Below are positions 62,274 through 64,000 of a stretch of 64,000 bases of DNA, piece by piece (the stretch's first letter is position 1; every line of letters begins with the position of its first letter). Below the pieces are notes generated by a model. That model ran no database searches. It worked only from the letters and a program-made list of their open reading frames with translations, and was not told the origin of the DNA. The stretch covers positions 1 through 64,000 of the forward strand of contig NZ_JADGMQ010000010.1 in assembly GCF_016124105.1 (NCBI RefSeq). The letters run 5' to 3'. Both the position numbers and the translations under genes were made by a program. The DNA comes from Aquamicrobium zhengzhouense. Lineage in GTDB: Bacteria > Pseudomonadota > Alphaproteobacteria > Rhizobiales > Rhizobiaceae.

Positions 62274-63533
62274 TCAGATGAGAGCGCCCTGCTCTTTTAG
62301 CCGTGCCTGCAAGGTCGCGACATCCAACCCGCCATCGGCTTCCAACGCAGCTGAAATGCCTGCGGCATGGCCAGTGGCAAACGCGGTGCCCATTACTCGG
62401 ACCGAGCCATAGGCCTTCGCATCCGCGCCAATCACACGCCCTGCGAGGCGCAAGTTTTCGATTTCGGCTGCTTCAATTGCCCCGGCCCGGATATCGAAGA
62501 AGCCCTCGCCACCGACCTCAACGAAGCGCGCGCGCCCTGGCGCTTCATGCACTTCCATCGGCCAGCTTCCGCGAGCAATGCCGTCAGCATGACGAAGGCC
62601 TTCCACGACGTCCCGTTCTGTAACGTCAGCGCGTGAGAATGGGCGCCGGGTCTCTCGGATACCGATCTGCGGACCGCTCGAGGCAAGATAAGCCTTCTCG
62701 AAGCCGGGATGACGACGCAGAACTTCCAGGTTCGTCCAGGCCAGTTCTCGCGCCTCGAACTCGGCATTCGTCAAGCTTTCGCTGGTGACGCCATCGGTCT
62801 CAAGGTCGATCGCCATCCACCACGTCTCGCCTGAGATGGGCAGTGTAACCAGAACGCCGCCATCGGCCCGAAGGATCGGAAGGCGCGCGGTCTTGTTGTG
62901 CTCTGCAATCAGCTCGGCCATCAGCTTGCGATCGAAGATCGTACCGTCTTTGACGCCACCAATGCGGATTGGCATTGATGCTGCCTGGACCGCAGACGGC
63001 GATCCGCCCGGCTGGCTGAGCGGGACGCCCGCCAGCGTCGCCAGCGTTGCCTCGCCGCTTGCATCCACAAACGCACCCGCTTCGACCGTGACGATCCCGG
63101 AATGATCAACAATATCGACGCTGCGGATCCGACCATCCGATACGTTCGCGCCGATCAGACGGGAATGCAGACGAACTTCCACATTGTTCTTGCGCGCGAG
63201 CCGGTCAAAGCCAAGCTTTGTGGCTTCCGGGTCAAGCATCACCACCCAGTATCCGCTCTTTGAGACGATGGGTGCGGTGTCCGCCCCGATCGCCGCCAAT
63301 TCCTCGAGCAGCGCCTTTCCTACGCCAAAGACGGTCTGCCGCTGCTCCTGGCCACGCGCATAAAATCCGCAGTAGGCCAGGACGAGCGAGTTGGTCGCCG
63401 CCCCGCCCATGAAACCGTAACGTTCGACCAGAAGCGTGCGCGCTCCCGAACGAGCCGCACCTACCGCTGCAGCGATACCGCCTGCCCCTGCACCGGCAAC
63501 AACCACATCGTAAGTCTCGGTTTTTCTGCTCAT
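62274..63533 (-). CDS. FAD-dependent oxidoreductase (FAD_oxidored/PF12831 type)
   Basis: A 419-residue flavoprotein. YDVVVAGAGAGGIAAAVGAA binds FAD and LVERYGFMGGAATNSLVLAY follows. AGAFVDASGEATLATLAGVP and RETRRPFSRADVTERDVVEG are family-specific, ending in RVMGTAFATGHAAGISAALE. Family members are found in oxidations of unusual acids and sugars, with no fixed substrate. Start MSRKTETYD at 63533 is preferred. A TTG at 63545 is in frame. Confidence 0.8.
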   Translation of the reverse strand: MSRKTETYDVVVAGAGAGGIAAAVGAARSGARTLLVERYGFMGGAATNSLVLAYCGFYARGQEQRQTVFGVGKALLEELAAIGADTAPIVSKSGYWVVMLDPEATKLGFDRLARKNNVEVRLHSRLIGANVSDGRIRSVDIVDHSGIVTVEAGAFVDASGEATLATLAGVPLSQPGGSPSAVQAASMPIRIGGVKDGTIFDRKLMAELIAEHNKTARLPILRADGGVLVTLPISGETWWMAIDLETDGVTSESLTNAEFEARELAWTNLEVLRRHPGFEKAYLASSGPQIGIRETRRPFSRADVTERDVVEGLRHADGIARGSWPMEVHEAPGRARFVEVGGEGFFDIRAGAIEAAEIENLRLAGRVIGADAKAYGSVRVMGTAFATGHAAGISAALEADGGLDVATLQARLKEQGALI

Positions 63534-63562
63534 CAACCTATCCAAATCTACATTCCGGCGCG

Positions 63563-64000
63563 CTAGAGCACACCCATATGCCTGCCCAGCAGGCCAAGCT
63601 GCGCGCGCGCCATCTCGGGTCCGGTCTGGATCTTCAGACCACGTGCCTTCGCGGCTTCGAGGAACGGTGTCATCTCCGGAGACGTGACCACGTCGGTCAC
63701 CAAAGCCGTATCCTTGAGCGCCTCTATATGAAGCCGGCCAATCGGAAGTGGGTCGCTCGCCTTCATGCCAAGCGGCGTGGCATTGGCGACCAGGTCATAA
63801 TTACCTATGTCGCCGCAGACGGTTGAGATGTTGGCACCAGGGAAGTCCTCGCGGAGACGCGCGGCCAACTGTTCGCCGCGGGCAACGTCAATCTCGGAGA
63901 TCGCAAGCTCTGCAACTCCTGCCTCACAGAGCGAATAAGCGATTGCGCTTCCCGCTCCGCCGCTACCGACGAGAAGCGCCTTCTTGCCGGCCGGTTCAAA
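63563..64000 (-). CDS. Shikimate/quinate dehydrogenase-like protein (truncated by window edge)
   Basis: The window ends inside this gene. The 145 residues seen are the NAD(P)-binding C-terminal domain: GKKALLVGSGGAGSAIAYSL (glycine-rich loop), DLVANATPLGMKASDPLP (the NxTPLGM motif) and VTDVVTSPEMTPFLEAAKAR, ending GPEMARAQLGLLGRHMGVL. The AroE family reduces 3-dehydroshikimate or oxidises shikimate and quinate. Paralogues act on related cyclic polyols. The N-terminal substrate domain is off the window. Its cluster of two flavoproteins suggests alicyclic acid catabolism rather than aromatic synthesis. Confidence 0.82.
   Translation of the reverse strand, partial: FEPAGKKALLVGSGGAGSAIAYSLCEAGVAELAISEIDVARGEQLAARLREDFPGANISTVCGDIGNYDLVANATPLGMKASDPLPIGRLHIEALKDTALVTDVVTSPEMTPFLEAAKARGLKIQTGPEMARAQLGLLGRHMGVL

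Overview
The window reads as chromosome of a free-living, versatile alphaproteobacterium, most likely Hyphomicrobiales (Rhizobiales; Phyllobacteriaceae/Mesorhizobium/Aminobacter-like). The grounds are a Ros/MucR regulator, Usg, DUF2934 and DUF892 stress proteins, a RutR-type TetR regulator, GC-rich coding DNA and an unusually dense load of ABC and TRAP uptake systems. I saw no tRNA, rRNA, CRISPR array, phage or plasmid genes. The only mobile DNA is a truncated IS remnant near 2.3 kb.

Layout. 1-1.9 kb: tail of a TRAP permease, a cupin, an acidic protein, a 41-residue membrane protein and a secreted protein. 1.8-3.2 kb: a scar in which a truncated RND pump gene meets a truncated IS481-type transposase, which is fused in frame to the back of a Crp/Fnr regulator. 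3.3-8.6 kb: a complete Dpp/Opp-type ABC operon. 8.7-13.3 kb: GntR regulator, TRAP transporter (P-Q-M) and an L-idonate-5-dehydrogenase-like enzyme. 13.3-16.3 kb: divergent Lrp regulator and an AceE-like E1 enzyme, an arrangement like mdeR-mdeB. 16.4-22.6 kb (minus): a complete four-carbon acid sugar pathway (denD, ltnD, otnK, otnC, otnI) with ridA, led by a ferredoxin-reductase-type flavoprotein.

22.7-29.7 kb: a possibly undescribed catabolic unit made of a creatininase-family hydrolase, an NMT1-type ABC importer, a cytosine-deaminase-like amidohydrolase, a VAO-type FAD oxidase and a RutR-like regulator. The upstream region carries a sequence matching the RutR box at 12 of 14 positions. I read it as catabolism of a pyrimidine or similar N-heterocycle. 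30.2-32.8 kb: metNIQ methionine uptake. 33-35.1 kb: groES-groEL with a RpoH-like promoter and a degenerate CIRCE. 35.2-42.7 kb: usg, a membrane/Rieske-oxidoreductase group, pyrC, an MHYT-GGDEF-EAL c-di-GMP enzyme and gloA. 42.9-48 kb: TetR with a perfect 16-bp operator, driving an AcrAB-type RND pump. 48-53.3 kb: lhgO, a class III aminotransferase, a NeuD-like acyltransferase and a stand-alone glgA.

53.4-57.3 kb: small stress and regulatory proteins (DUF2934, DUF892, NepR-like, MucR, Gre-like) among decayed gene fragments. 57.4-64 kb (minus): a second catabolic unit with a TauABC-type importer, a NIPSNAP protein, a KstD-like flavoprotein, another flavoprotein and a shikimate-dehydrogenase-like gene cut by the window edge. 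It may handle an alicyclic acid or ketone. Overall, most modules pair an importer with its own enzymes and a local regulator, as expected of a soil or rhizosphere scavenger of small organic acids, acid sugars and N-compounds.
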